Shown piece by piece: positions 43,567-50,915 of a stretch of DNA of 64,000 nucleotides (its first letter is position 1; each line of letters opens with the position of its first letter). This stretch comes from Mitsuaria sp. GD03876 (lineage in GTDB: Bacteria; Pseudomonadota; Gammaproteobacteria; Burkholderiales; Burkholderiaceae_C): positions 1 to 64,000 of the forward strand of contig NZ_JAOCCU010000029.1 of NCBI RefSeq assembly GCF_029840635.1, in the 5' to 3' direction. The translations under genes were made by a program, and so were the position numbers. The notes below the pieces were generated by a model. It made no database searches. It was not told the origin of the DNA and saw nothing but the letters and a program-made list of their open reading frames with translations.

Positions 43567-44079
43567 CTACAAAGGAAGCTGTGTCCGTGAGAACAACTCG
43601 TGCATCCGCCTCACCAACGCAGAGAGCTGTTCGTTGTAGGTCTGCACCCGGCCAAGCTTCAGAACCGGCTGTCCCGCGTCTTGAATAAGCTTGATGCCGT
43701 CATGCTCTGTCGCAACGTCCCTGCCATCGAGACCCAGGGTAAACGGGTTGTGCAGGATCTTGTTTCGCATCGGGGCGGCGGCGATTGCGTCGGCCCAGAA
43801 TTCAGACCATTCATCGGCCAACTGAGCGTCTTTGACATGCGCAGCCATCAAGACATCAGCGCGTTGGCACCGAGCCTTGAAGAGCAACTTGGAGGACCGC
43901 AAACGATCCGCAGGTGCCTCTAACTTCTCGACCACCACGTAGGCGGCCCATTCAACCTGCGCAAAGAAGTAGGCTACCCAGCCCAGGGCGTCAAACCAGT
44001 AACCGGTTTCGGTATGCCCATAGATCATGTAGCCCTTAACTGGGGGCTCAGGACCCAGCATGACGTCGGGAAAGGCCAT
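43567..44079 (-). CDS. Hypothetical protein with HEPN-like RNxxxH motif
   Basis: 170 residues. Helical; TETGYWFDALGWVAYFFAQV and WAAYVVVEKLEAPADRLRSS precede PMRNKILHNPFTLGL, whose R-N-x3-H spacing fits the HEPN ribonuclease signature. It lies alone at the right end, transcribed leftward, adjacent to the attachment junction: a classic place for phage cargo. Whether it is a HEPN toxin or defence protein is inference. Confidence 0.5.
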   Translation of the reverse strand: MAFPDVMLGPEPPVKGYMIYGHTETGYWFDALGWVAYFFAQVEWAAYVVVEKLEAPADRLRSSKLLFKARCQRADVLMAAHVKDAQLADEWSEFWADAIAAAPMRNKILHNPFTLGLDGRDVATEHDGIKLIQDAGQPVLKLGRVQTYNEQLSALVRRMHELFSRTQLPL

Positions 44080-44105
44080 CTGTCGGATGGTATAGAACTC
44101 TTGGC

Positions 44106-44189
44106 TTAAGGGCAGCCGAGCGAGACGAAGCCGATCTTGGGCGCGGCAGCCTGCTTGGCGGCGGAGGGGTCGTAAGTCGTTGATTCCAT
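44106..44189 (-). pseudogene. rimO: Displaced original 5' end of host rimO
   Basis: Twenty-seven codons starting ATG 44189: MESTTYDPSAAKQAAAPK followed by IGFVSLGCP and then a TAA formed with phage sequence. The last nine residues are identical to RimO residues in the rejoined gene at 6702-5299. It is the host's own rimO start, cut off by the prophage; removing 6.6-44.1 kb restores an uninterrupted gene. Confidence 0.93.
44110..44132. other. Right attachment junction (attR)
   Basis: 23 bases matching 6629-6651 at 19 positions, with every difference synonymous in the rimO frame. The host side lies to the right of it. Confidence 0.85.
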
Positions 44190-44319
44190 TTGATTTCCGC
44201 CGGAGGGCCTGGCTGGGAGCTGGGGCGGCATTCTACGACACTGCCCCTGGCGGCGTGCGCCCGGGGCATGCGACTTGCCGCCACCTTGCCGTCAATTCCC
44301 CACACGGAGGGCGTCCGCC

Positions 44320-44787
44320 ATGCACCTCGAAGGCTCCTGCCACTGCGGCAGCATCCGCTTCTCGCTCGACTCGACCGAGCCCTATCCGTTCATGCGCTGC
44401 TACTGCTCGATCTGCCGCAAGACCGCCGGCACCGGCGGCTACGCGATCAACATCGCCGGCGACCACCACAGCTTCAAGCTGCTCCAGGGCAAACGCGACC
44501 TGAAGGTCTACCGCGCCGTCATCGACGGCAAGGAAAGCTCCGGCCAGCGCCACTTCTGCGGCCGTTGCGGCACCGCCCTCTGGATGTACGACGACAACTG
44601 GCCCGACCTCATCCACCCGCACGCCAGCGCGATCGACACGCCGCTCCCGGAGCCGCCGGAGAACGTGCATGGGCTGCTCGACTCGAAGGCGTCCTGGGTG
44701 CAGGTGGAAGGGAAACCGGGCGACGCGCGCTTCGACCAGTTCCCCGACGAATCGCTGGCCGACTGGCATCGCCGGCACGGGCTCTAG
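44320..44787 (+). CDS. GFA family (CENP-V/GFA) zinc-binding protein
   Basis: 155 residues from ATG 44320 with GGAGG upstream. HLEGSCHCGSIRF, CYCSICRKTAG and FCGRCGTALW give the seven zinc-ligand cysteines of the fold named after glutathione-dependent formaldehyde-activating enzyme. Most members have no proven substrate. Host gene that was originally the divergent neighbour of rimO. Confidence 0.9.
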   Translation: MHLEGSCHCGSIRFSLDSTEPYPFMRCYCSICRKTAGTGGYAINIAGDHHSFKLLQGKRDLKVYRAVIDGKESSGQRHFCGRCGTALWMYDDNWPDLIHPHASAIDTPLPEPPENVHGLLDSKASWVQVEGKPGDARFDQFPDESLADWHRRHGL

Positions 44788-44910
44788 CGGCCGGGCCGTC
44801 CCCTCGAACCGGGGAGCCCGGCCTCGGATCGGCGCGCGGCGCGCATTCGGTCACGGCCGGGCGGCGCGCCGGCGCAGACAAGGCCGAACCGGCTGTCTAG
44901 CATCCCGCCC

Positions 44911-45159
44911 ATGTCCCGCACCCGCCCCGCCCCGCTGCTCGACGACACCCCCCGCGCGCGCGCCGAACCCTTCGCCTGGACGAAGCGGCGCCCCGTGTTG
45001 ACGGGGCTCGCGCTGATCGGGGGAATCGTGCTGCTGGCGATCTGGACCGGCCAGGACCACCAGGCCGACCATGAGGCCTGCCTCGAACGCGAGGGCACGC
45101 CGGTCGTCGTGAACGCGGCGCTCAACCAGATCGAGTGCCGCCTCGGGTCCGGTCGGTGA
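44911..45159 (+). CDS. Small inner-membrane protein
   Basis: 82 residues: a basic N-terminal part, one membrane helix (about 31-47: LTGLALIGGIVLLAIW) and a short outside part with two cysteines (EACLERE; IECRLGS). Convergent with phaR, three bases between the stop codons. No known family. Confidence 0.6.
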   Translation: MSRTRPAPLLDDTPRARAEPFAWTKRRPVLTGLALIGGIVLLAIWTGQDHQADHEACLEREGTPVVVNAALNQIECRLGSGR

Positions 45160-45162
45160 CCC

Positions 45163-45750
45163 TCACTTCTTCGTCGGCGGCGTGAAGCCCGGCATGCCGG
45201 GCACGCCCGGGAAGATGTTGCCCGCGTTCTGGAACTGCTCCTGCATCTGCAGGAACAGCTTCTGCGACTGCTCCAGGTAGTTGCCCATCAGGCCCTGCAT
45301 CATCGGCGCCTGGCCGCTCATGAACTGCGACCACAGCTGAGGGTCGAAACCCGCGCCCTTGCTCTGCTCGGCGAAACGCGACTGCATCTCGGCGAAGGCG
45401 TGCAGGTTCTTCTCGAGGTAGGCGCCCATCAGGCCCTGCATCGCATGGCCGTAGAACCGGATGATCTGCGCCAGCAGCGGCGTCGAGAACATCGGCATCC
45501 CGCCCATCTCCTCCTCCAGGATGATCTGCAGCAGGATGGAGCGGGTCAGTTCCTCGCCCGACTTGGCGTCTCGGACTTCGAAGTCCTCCCCCTCCAGCAC
45601 CATCTTCTTGACGTCCGCCAAGGTGATGTAGCTGCTGGTCTGGGTGTCGTAGAGCCGCCGGTTGGGGTACTTCTTCAGGACCCGCGGTCCCTTCGGTTGC
45701 GCCGGATCGTCGCTGCCGGGGGCGGTCTTGCCGCGTCGGGCCGTCACCAT
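45163..45750 (-). CDS. phaR: Polyhydroxyalkanoate synthesis repressor PhaR
   Basis: 195 residues. The N-terminal DNA-binding domain RVLKKYPNRRLYDTQTSSYI is diagnostic. It is followed by two PHB-accumulation-regulator repeats (FYGHAMQGLMGAYLEKNL and PMMQGLMGNYLEQSQKLF) that bind PHA granules. Represses phasin genes until granules titrate it. Shows that the host makes polyhydroxyalkanoates. phaR near rimO is a common Burkholderiales arrangement, here separated by the prophage. Confidence 0.97.
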   Translation of the reverse strand: MVTARRGKTAPGSDDPAQPKGPRVLKKYPNRRLYDTQTSSYITLADVKKMVLEGEDFEVRDAKSGEELTRSILLQIILEEEMGGMPMFSTPLLAQIIRFYGHAMQGLMGAYLEKNLHAFAEMQSRFAEQSKGAGFDPQLWSQFMSGQAPMMQGLMGNYLEQSQKLFLQMQEQFQNAGNIFPGVPGMPGFTPPTKK

Positions 45751-45881
45751 GCTGTCTCCTCTGAGGGTCTGAAACCCATTCTAGGAGGCCCCCGTCGAGC
45801 CCTCCGCCGGGTGATTTCCCTTGCTGTGCGGGAGGCGTTCCGCCCATCGACGCCCGGGCGACGCCGGGCGCGCGGATCCGC

Positions 45882-46874
45882 TCAGTCCGGCTTGACGTTG
45901 CCGTCCTTGATCACCTTGGCCCACTTGGCCTGCTCCGCCTTCTGGAACTCGGCGAACTGGGCCGGCGTGTTGGGCGCGTACTCCAGCCCCAGCGCCTCCA
46001 TCTTGGCCTTCACCTCGGGCTGCGCGACGACCTTCTGCACCTCGGCGTTGAGCCTGGCGACGATCGCCGCCGGCGTGCCCGCCGGCAGGTACAGCGCCTG
46101 CCAGCTCGACACGTCGAAGCCGGGCACGCCGGACTCGGCCAGCGTCGGCACGTCGGGCAGCTGCGCGCTGCGCTTGCCCGAGGTCACCGCCAGCGCCTGG
46201 ACCTTGCCCGCCTTGATCTGCGGCAGCGCCACGGTCACCGTCTCGAAGCTCATCGGCACCTGGCCGCCCATGACGTCCTGGATCGCCGGGGCGCTGCCCT
46301 TGTAGGGGACATGCGTCAGCTGCGCGCCGGTCAGCAGGCGGAACATCTCGCCCGACAGGTGCTGCGACGTCCCCTGCCCCGCCGAGGCGAAGGTCAGGTC
46401 GCCGGGCTTGGCCTTCGCGGCCGCGACGATGTCCTTCACCGTCTTCGCCTGCGAGCCCGGCCCGATCAGCAGCACGTTGGAGATCTTGCCCAGCAGGATC
46501 ACCGGGGCGAAGTCCCTGTCGGCCTTGTAGGGCACCTTGGGCAGCAGCGCCGGATTGATCGCGTGCGTCGCGATCGTGCCCAGCAGCACCGTGTAGCCGT
46601 CGGGCGCCGCCTTGGCGACGCTGTCCGCGCCCAGCACGCCGCCGGCGCCGGCCTTGTTGTCGACGACGATGGTCTGCTTGAGCGCCACTTGCAGCCGCGC
46701 CGCGATCTCGCGCGCCAGCACGTCCGACGTGCCACCCGGCGCGAATGGCACCACCAGCTTCACCGGCTGGCTCGGCCAGTTGTCGGCGGCCCAGGCCGAG
46801 GACATCGACCCGGCCGCCAGTGCCGCCGCCGCGACCGCCAGGATCCGCAGGCGGTTCCGATTCACCGAATTCAT
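45882..46874 (-). CDS. Bug-family (TctC-type) periplasmic solute-binding protein
   Basis: 330 residues from ATG 46874 (MNSVNRNRLR). Signal peptide (LAVAAAALAAGSMSSAWA), then PVKLVVPFAPGGTSDVLARE, DNKAGAGGVLGADSVAKA and HVPYKGSAPAIQDVMGGQVP, the family hallmarks. Binds carboxylates or similar small solutes in the periplasm; the ligand cannot be read from sequence. No TctA/TctB partners nearby, as is usual for Bug orphans. Preceded by paired LacI-type operators. Confidence 0.95.
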   Translation of the reverse strand: MNSVNRNRLRILAVAAAALAAGSMSSAWAADNWPSQPVKLVVPFAPGGTSDVLAREIAARLQVALKQTIVVDNKAGAGGVLGADSVAKAAPDGYTVLLGTIATHAINPALLPKVPYKADRDFAPVILLGKISNVLLIGPGSQAKTVKDIVAAAKAKPGDLTFASAGQGTSQHLSGEMFRLLTGAQLTHVPYKGSAPAIQDVMGGQVPMSFETVTVALPQIKAGKVQALAVTSGKRSAQLPDVPTLAESGVPGFDVSSWQALYLPAGTPAAIVARLNAEVQKVVAQPEVKAKMEALGLEYAPNTPAQFAEFQKAEQAKWAKVIKDGNVKPD

Positions 46875-46924
46875 CTCGCTTGTCTCCGTCCATGACGGCA
46901 TCCGGTCCCGCGCCCCAACAGCGT

Positions 46925-46970
46925 TGGTACCGATACCATCGTTGTGATGGCACGAATGGTATCGGTACCG
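46925..46970. promoter_or_regulatory. Two LacI-type operators in front of the Bug gene
   Basis: TGGTACCGATACCA (46925-46938) and TGGTATCGGTACCG (46957-46970), each a TGGTA..CG..TACCA dyad with central CG, with centres 32 bp apart (three helical turns). Together they also form a large inverted repeat (14-bp arms, 16-bp spacer). They sit between lacI and the Bug gene, so the neighbouring LacI protein is the likely ligand. Confidence 0.8.
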
Positions 46971-47061
46971 TCCCGAGCGTCAAGACGGCGTGGATGAGGG
47001 ATTCCCCCGGGGTCGCGGCGAGGGGGCGAGGGGCGGCCGCGCGGGCGGCGTCAGGGGGAAG

Positions 47062-48108
47062 TCAGGCGCTGGCGCGCCGGACCAGCTCGAAGCCGATGTC
47101 GATCGAGCGCCGGTCCACCGGCCCGTCGGCGCGGTCGAGGATGAAGCGCGCGGCCTGGCGGCCGATCGCGAAGCCGTCGATGCGCACCGTGGTCAGCGCC
47201 GGCTCCAGATCGCGGGCCAGCGCCAGGTCGCCGAAGCCGACGATGGCGAGGTCCTCGGGCACGCGCAACCCGCGGGCCTGCGCCTCGATCAGCACGCCCA
47301 GCGCCAGCGAGTCGGAACTGCAGAACACCGCGTCGATGCCCGCCGGATGCTCGAGCAGCTCGGCCAGCCCGCGGCGGCCGCTGCCCAGCGTCGTCGGCGT
47401 CTCGACGGTGGCCACCGGCACGTCGGCGATGCCCAGCGCGCGGGCCTGGTCCTGGAACGCGCGGAAGCGCCGCATCGCGCGTTCGTCGCTGCCCGCGACG
47501 CCGGCCAGGCGCCGGCAGCCGCGCCCGTGCAGGAAGCTCGCGACCTGGCGGCCCACCTCCACGTGCGAGAACCCGACCAGCATGTCGATCGGATCGTCGC
47601 TCTGGTCCCAAGTCTCGACCACCGGCACGCCGGCGGCGCGCAGCCGCGTGCGCGCCTGCGGCGAATGGCTGGTGCCGGTCAGCACCAGGCCGTCGGGACG
47701 GCGGCCGATCATGGCGTCGAGCCACGCGTCCTCGCGGGCGTTGTCGTAGCCGGTCTGGCCGAGCAGCACCTGGTAGCCGGCCTCGAACAGCGCCTCGGTC
47801 AGGCTCTGCACCGTGTCCAGGAACACCGGCCCGGCGATCGTCGGCACCGCGACGCCCACCATGCGGCTCTTCATCGACGACAGCGCGCCGGCCAGCAGGT
47901 TGGGCACGTAGCCGGTCTGCTTCACCGCCTCGGTCACGCGCGCGCGGACCTCGGGCGAGACCTGCTGCGGCGTGTTGATCGCGCGCGACGCGGTGATCGG
48001 CGCCACCCCGGCGAGTTGCGCGACATCGCGCAGCGTGACGGCGCCGCTCCCTTTGCGGCGGCGCGGACGGGGAAAGGTCTCGGTGTCGGACATATGGGCG
48101 CCGATCAT
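47062..48108 (-). CDS. LacI/GntR-type transcriptional regulator
   Basis: 348 residues from ATG 48108 (ATGA overlap with the preceding stop); ATG 48093 is an alternative start. N-terminal HTH VTLRDVAQLAGVAPITASRA, hinge NLLAGALSSMKSRMVGVAVP, then a periplasmic-binding-type sensor domain (about 70-340). Likely controls the Bug gene through the operators at 46925-46970. Confidence 0.93.
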   Translation of the reverse strand: MIGAHMSDTETFPRPRRRKGSGAVTLRDVAQLAGVAPITASRAINTPQQVSPEVRARVTEAVKQTGYVPNLLAGALSSMKSRMVGVAVPTIAGPVFLDTVQSLTEALFEAGYQVLLGQTGYDNAREDAWLDAMIGRRPDGLVLTGTSHSPQARTRLRAAGVPVVETWDQSDDPIDMLVGFSHVEVGRQVASFLHGRGCRRLAGVAGSDERAMRRFRAFQDQARALGIADVPVATVETPTTLGSGRRGLAELLEHPAGIDAVFCSSDSLALGVLIEAQARGLRVPEDLAIVGFGDLALARDLEPALTTVRIDGFAIGRQAARFILDRADGPVDRRSIDIGFELVRRASA

Positions 48109-48485
48109 AGGGGCGCGGATTCGCCGTCGTAGGCCAGCACGACATTGCGTCCCGCCGCCTCCAGCCCCTCCCGGCGCGAGGTCACGAACATCAGCTGGTT
48201 GACGTTGGCCGTGGCCCAGGCGAGCGCGCGCGGCTGGGCCAGCGCCGGCGAGGCCAGCCGCAGCCGCAGCGCCTCGTCGGCCACCGCCTCGCCGATCGAC
48301 AGCCGCTCGAAGGTGCGCAGGAAACCGCGCGTGGGCTCGAGCAGCCCGGCCGGGCAGCGCGCCATCACCGACAGCCAGGTGACGACGCTGATCGAGCGGT
48401 GCGCGCAGGCCTCCAGCGCCCGCGCCGCGCGCGGCTCGCCGTTCAGGTAGTCGAGCAGCAGGTCCTCGTCGATGACGGCATTCAC
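48105..48485 (-). CDS. PIN-domain (VapC-like) protein with degenerate active site
   Basis: 126 residues from GTG 48485, overlapping the VapB-like gene by four bases. The fold is suggested by NAVIDEDLLLDYLNGE (first Asp kept), VVTWLSVMARCP and WATANVNQLMFVTSRREG. At the second site, where PIN nucleases have Glu (TWxEV), there is Ser, and the Asp preceding WATA is Arg. The ribonuclease may be inactive. Confidence 0.65.
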   Translation of the reverse strand: MNAVIDEDLLLDYLNGEPRAARALEACAHRSISVVTWLSVMARCPAGLLEPTRGFLRTFERLSIGEAVADEALRLRLASPALAQPRALAWATANVNQLMFVTSRREGLEAAGRNVVLAYDGESAPL

Positions 48486-48688
48486 CGGCGCTCTCCGGGC
48501 GGCGGGGTGCCGGCCTCGCCCTGCCCCTTCCACAGCCCGAAGGCCTCGGGCGTCACCTCGGCATGGCCGACGGCGAAGGCCGCGAGCGCCCGGCGCACCG
48601 CCTCCGCGCGCGAGATGCCCATCAGCCGGCACAGCCGGTCGATCTCGACGAGCTGCGCGGCGGGGATGTCGACGATGGTGCGGGTCAT
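48482..48688 (-). CDS. Ribbon-helix-helix antitoxin (VapB-like)
   Basis: 68 residues: RTIVDIPAAQLVEIDRLCRL and GISRAEAVRRALAAFAVGHA form the strand-helix-helix of RHH antitoxins; the Pro/Gly-rich tail would wrap its partner. Operon with the PIN gene. Confidence 0.8.
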   Translation of the reverse strand: MTRTIVDIPAAQLVEIDRLCRLMGISRAEAVRRALAAFAVGHAEVTPEAFGLWKGQGEAGTPPPGERR

Positions 48689-48706
48689 GCGGCTCGGCCT
48701 TCGCGC

Positions 48707-49339
48707 TCAGCGGACCAGGAAGTCGGGCTGGCGGAACTTCTCCTCGAGGAAGTGCCCGTTGGCGATCAGCGCCTGCGCGTCCTGCCGGGCCGCGTTGGCG
48801 ACGATCTCGCGCATCTGCGCCTCCAGCAGCGCGAGCTGCTCCGCCAGCAGCTGCCGCGCGGTCTTGCCGTCCTTGAGCGCATGGCTGGCCCGGAACGCCG
48901 GCGGCAGCGCGACGTAGTTGGCCAGCGTCTCCGGCAGGTAGCGCAGCACCGTCTGGCGCACGGTGAACAGGTCCTCGCTGTGCAGGCCGGAGTCGCGCAG
49001 CCGCGGCAGCACCTCGGCCACCGAGGCCCGGATCGAGGCCAGTCCCGGCCGGACCTCGTCGGGCAGGTGCGGCAGCGCGTGCGCGATCACGTCGTCCAGG
49101 CGCTGCATCGTCTGCTCGTGGGTCAGGCTGTCCTCGATCGCGCGCTCGAGCTCGGGCTGGCGCCGGCCCAGCAGCAGGCCCGCGACATACAGCCCGGCGG
49201 TGATCAGCAGCCAGCCGTGGTCGATGACGCCGGCGAACAGCAGCGCCGGCCCGGCCAGCGCCAGCGCGCAGCCCAGGATGTTGCCGCTGCCGTACAGGAA
49301 CAGCAGCGCGCGGAGCTTCAGGGATCGCTGCGCCGCCAT
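48707..49339 (-). CDS. XpaC-like membrane-anchored helical protein
   Basis: 210 residues. Two membrane helices at the N-terminus (ILGCALALAGPALLFAGV; WLLITAGLYVAGLLLG) and a long cytoplasmic helical region with EDLFTVRQTVLRYLPETLAN. This resembles XpaC-type proteins, which are often encoded with TelA. Last gene of the TelA cluster, two bases after the VWA gene in transcription order. Confidence 0.65.
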   Translation of the reverse strand: MAAQRSLKLRALLFLYGSGNILGCALALAGPALLFAGVIDHGWLLITAGLYVAGLLLGRRQPELERAIEDSLTHEQTMQRLDDVIAHALPHLPDEVRPGLASIRASVAEVLPRLRDSGLHSEDLFTVRQTVLRYLPETLANYVALPPAFRASHALKDGKTARQLLAEQLALLEAQMREIVANAARQDAQALIANGHFLEEKFRQPDFLVR

Positions 49340-49340
49340 G

Positions 49341-50915
49341 TCACTGGTAGCCGCGGATCTCGCGGAACACCTGCGCCAGGCGCGAGCGGCGGCCGTCGAA
49401 CTCGCGCCCGCCGGTCATCTGCGCGATCTGCTTCATCTCGTCGACGTTGCCCTCGCCGAACAGGATCGGGAACACCCGCGCCGGCGCGCCCTGCCCGTAG
49501 CGCTGCTTGAACGCGGCGAAGGACAGGCCCTTGTTGCTCTCGCCGTCGGTCAGCAGCGCGACGCTGACGAAGCGCTCGGGGTGCTCGCGGCGTTCCTGCG
49601 CGGCGACCTCCAGCGCCGCCGCCAGCGCCGAGTACACCGCCGTGCCGCCGCGCGGGCGCAGCTCGTCGGCGACGCCGGCCAGCCGGGCGCGGGCGCCGGC
49701 GATGTCGCCGGCGTCGAAGGGCACCAGGATGGGCTCGTCGACGCGGTCGTCGAACGGGATCAGGATCACGCGCTCCCGCCCCTGGAAGGCCGCGAGCCGC
49801 GCGCTGGCCGTGGTCTGCGCCGCGCCGCCGAGCACCTTGAGCGCCTCGCGCATCAGCTCGATGCGCTCGCCCTTCATCGAGCCGCTGATGTCGAGCACGA
49901 AGATCGACGTCGAGGGCTTGCGCCACTTGGCCTGGTAGGCCGACAGCACCGCGTCGATGACCTCGAGCTTGTTGGGGAAGGACAGTTCCGCGATCGCCGC
50001 GGTGGGCAGCGCGGCCGCGGCGGCGACCTGCGGATTGGCCGGTCGCAGGAAGGCCGGGCCGAGCGCGTCGCGCTGGAACTCCACCGCCTTGAGCGCGGCG
50101 ACCAGCTTGTTGTAGGGCTCGCGCCGGGCCTCGTTCAGCAGCATCAGCGGGTAGTCCGCCGAGATCATCCCGTCGCGCGGGTAGACCAGCGTCAGGCGCT
50201 GCGCCGGCGGCAGCTTCTCGTTGGCGCGCAGGATCACCGCCTCGTAGTTCACCATCGCGTCGATCGGGCCGGGGTCCTGGGCGAAGGCGTCGGCCAGCCA
50301 GCCGGAGCTGCCCGCCGTCAGCCGCTGGCCGGACAGGAAGGCGGTGATGACCTTCTCGTCGACATCGGACGCGGCCATGTCCTCGGTCTTGCCCGAGGAC
50401 GCCGCGGCGACCGCGAACAGCGCGCTCATGCCCGAATTGGAGCTGGCCGCGTTCGTCATCGCGTAATGCAGCTTGCCGCCGCTGGCGGCCTTGGCGATGT
50501 CGGCCCAGGTCGGCGCGCGCCGGTCCCAGCCCAGGTCGGCCAGCTTGGCCGCCTTCACGCCCAGCGCGATGCGCGAGTAGAAGAGCTTCTCCCGCGCCAG
50601 CGGCGGCTTGGCCAGCGCCAGCGACGGATAGGCGCCGTTGGGCGGCAGGATCGCGTCGAACGCCTCGCCGGCGTTGATGCGCTCGACGATGTCGAGCGTG
50701 CCGGCGTAGCTCATCTTCACCTCGACCCCGGCGGCCTTGCCGGCGGCGACGATCGCGGGTTCGAGGTCCTTGACCTCGGAACCGGCCAGCACGGTGAACG
50801 CCAGCGACGCGGGCGCGGCGGGCGGCGCGCTCGAGGCCTCGTCGCGCCTTCCGCAGCCCGCGAGCAGCAGCGTCGAGGACAGCGCCGCAGCCGCCCACCG
50901 CATCGCCGACCTCAC
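49341..50915 (-). CDS. Lipoprotein with solute-binding-like and von Willebrand A domains
   Basis: 524 residues. Lipobox LLLAGC (Cys 21). Residues about 38-300 resemble type-2 extracellular solute-binding proteins (FTVLAGSEVKDLEPAIVAAG; YPRDGMISADYPLMLL). A VWA domain follows with MIDAS motif DISGSM (about 343), later Thr (GGTAVYS) and Asp (LLTDGES). Start overlaps telA by four bases. Likely an envelope protein working with TelA and the membrane-anchored binding protein encoded upstream. Confidence 0.82.
   Translation of the reverse strand: MRSAMRWAAAALSSTLLLAGCGRRDEASSAPPAAPASLAFTVLAGSEVKDLEPAIVAAGKAAGVEVKMSYAGTLDIVERINAGEAFDAILPPNGAYPSLALAKPPLAREKLFYSRIALGVKAAKLADLGWDRRAPTWADIAKAASGGKLHYAMTNAASSNSGMSALFAVAAASSGKTEDMAASDVDEKVITAFLSGQRLTAGSSGWLADAFAQDPGPIDAMVNYEAVILRANEKLPPAQRLTLVYPRDGMISADYPLMLLNEARREPYNKLVAALKAVEFQRDALGPAFLRPANPQVAAAAALPTAAIAELSFPNKLEVIDAVLSAYQAKWRKPSTSIFVLDISGSMKGERIELMREALKVLGGAAQTTASARLAAFQGRERVILIPFDDRVDEPILVPFDAGDIAGARARLAGVADELRPRGGTAVYSALAAALEVAAQERREHPERFVSVALLTDGESNKGLSFAAFKQRYGQGAPARVFPILFGEGNVDEMKQIAQMTGGREFDGRRSRLAQVFREIRGYQ

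Larger units (their letters stand above)
6629..44132. mobile_element. P2-like prophage with serine integrase, inserted in rimO
   Basis: About 37.5 kb bounded by related 23-bp segments at 6629-6651 and 44110-44132. The late genes follow P2 order: Q-P leftward, then O-N-M-L-X, lysis, R-S, V-W-J-I-H, FI-FII-E-E'-T-U-D, C-type repressor, Ogr. Differences from P2 are a serine integrase placed at the cargo end, a primase-helicase rather than gene A, and an StbABC-like operon. All structural genes look intact, so the prophage may be functional. Confidence 0.95.

Noticed and set aside
6629-44132. tRNA gene as integration target
   Set aside because: No tRNA-like sequence at either junction; both ends lie in rimO codons.
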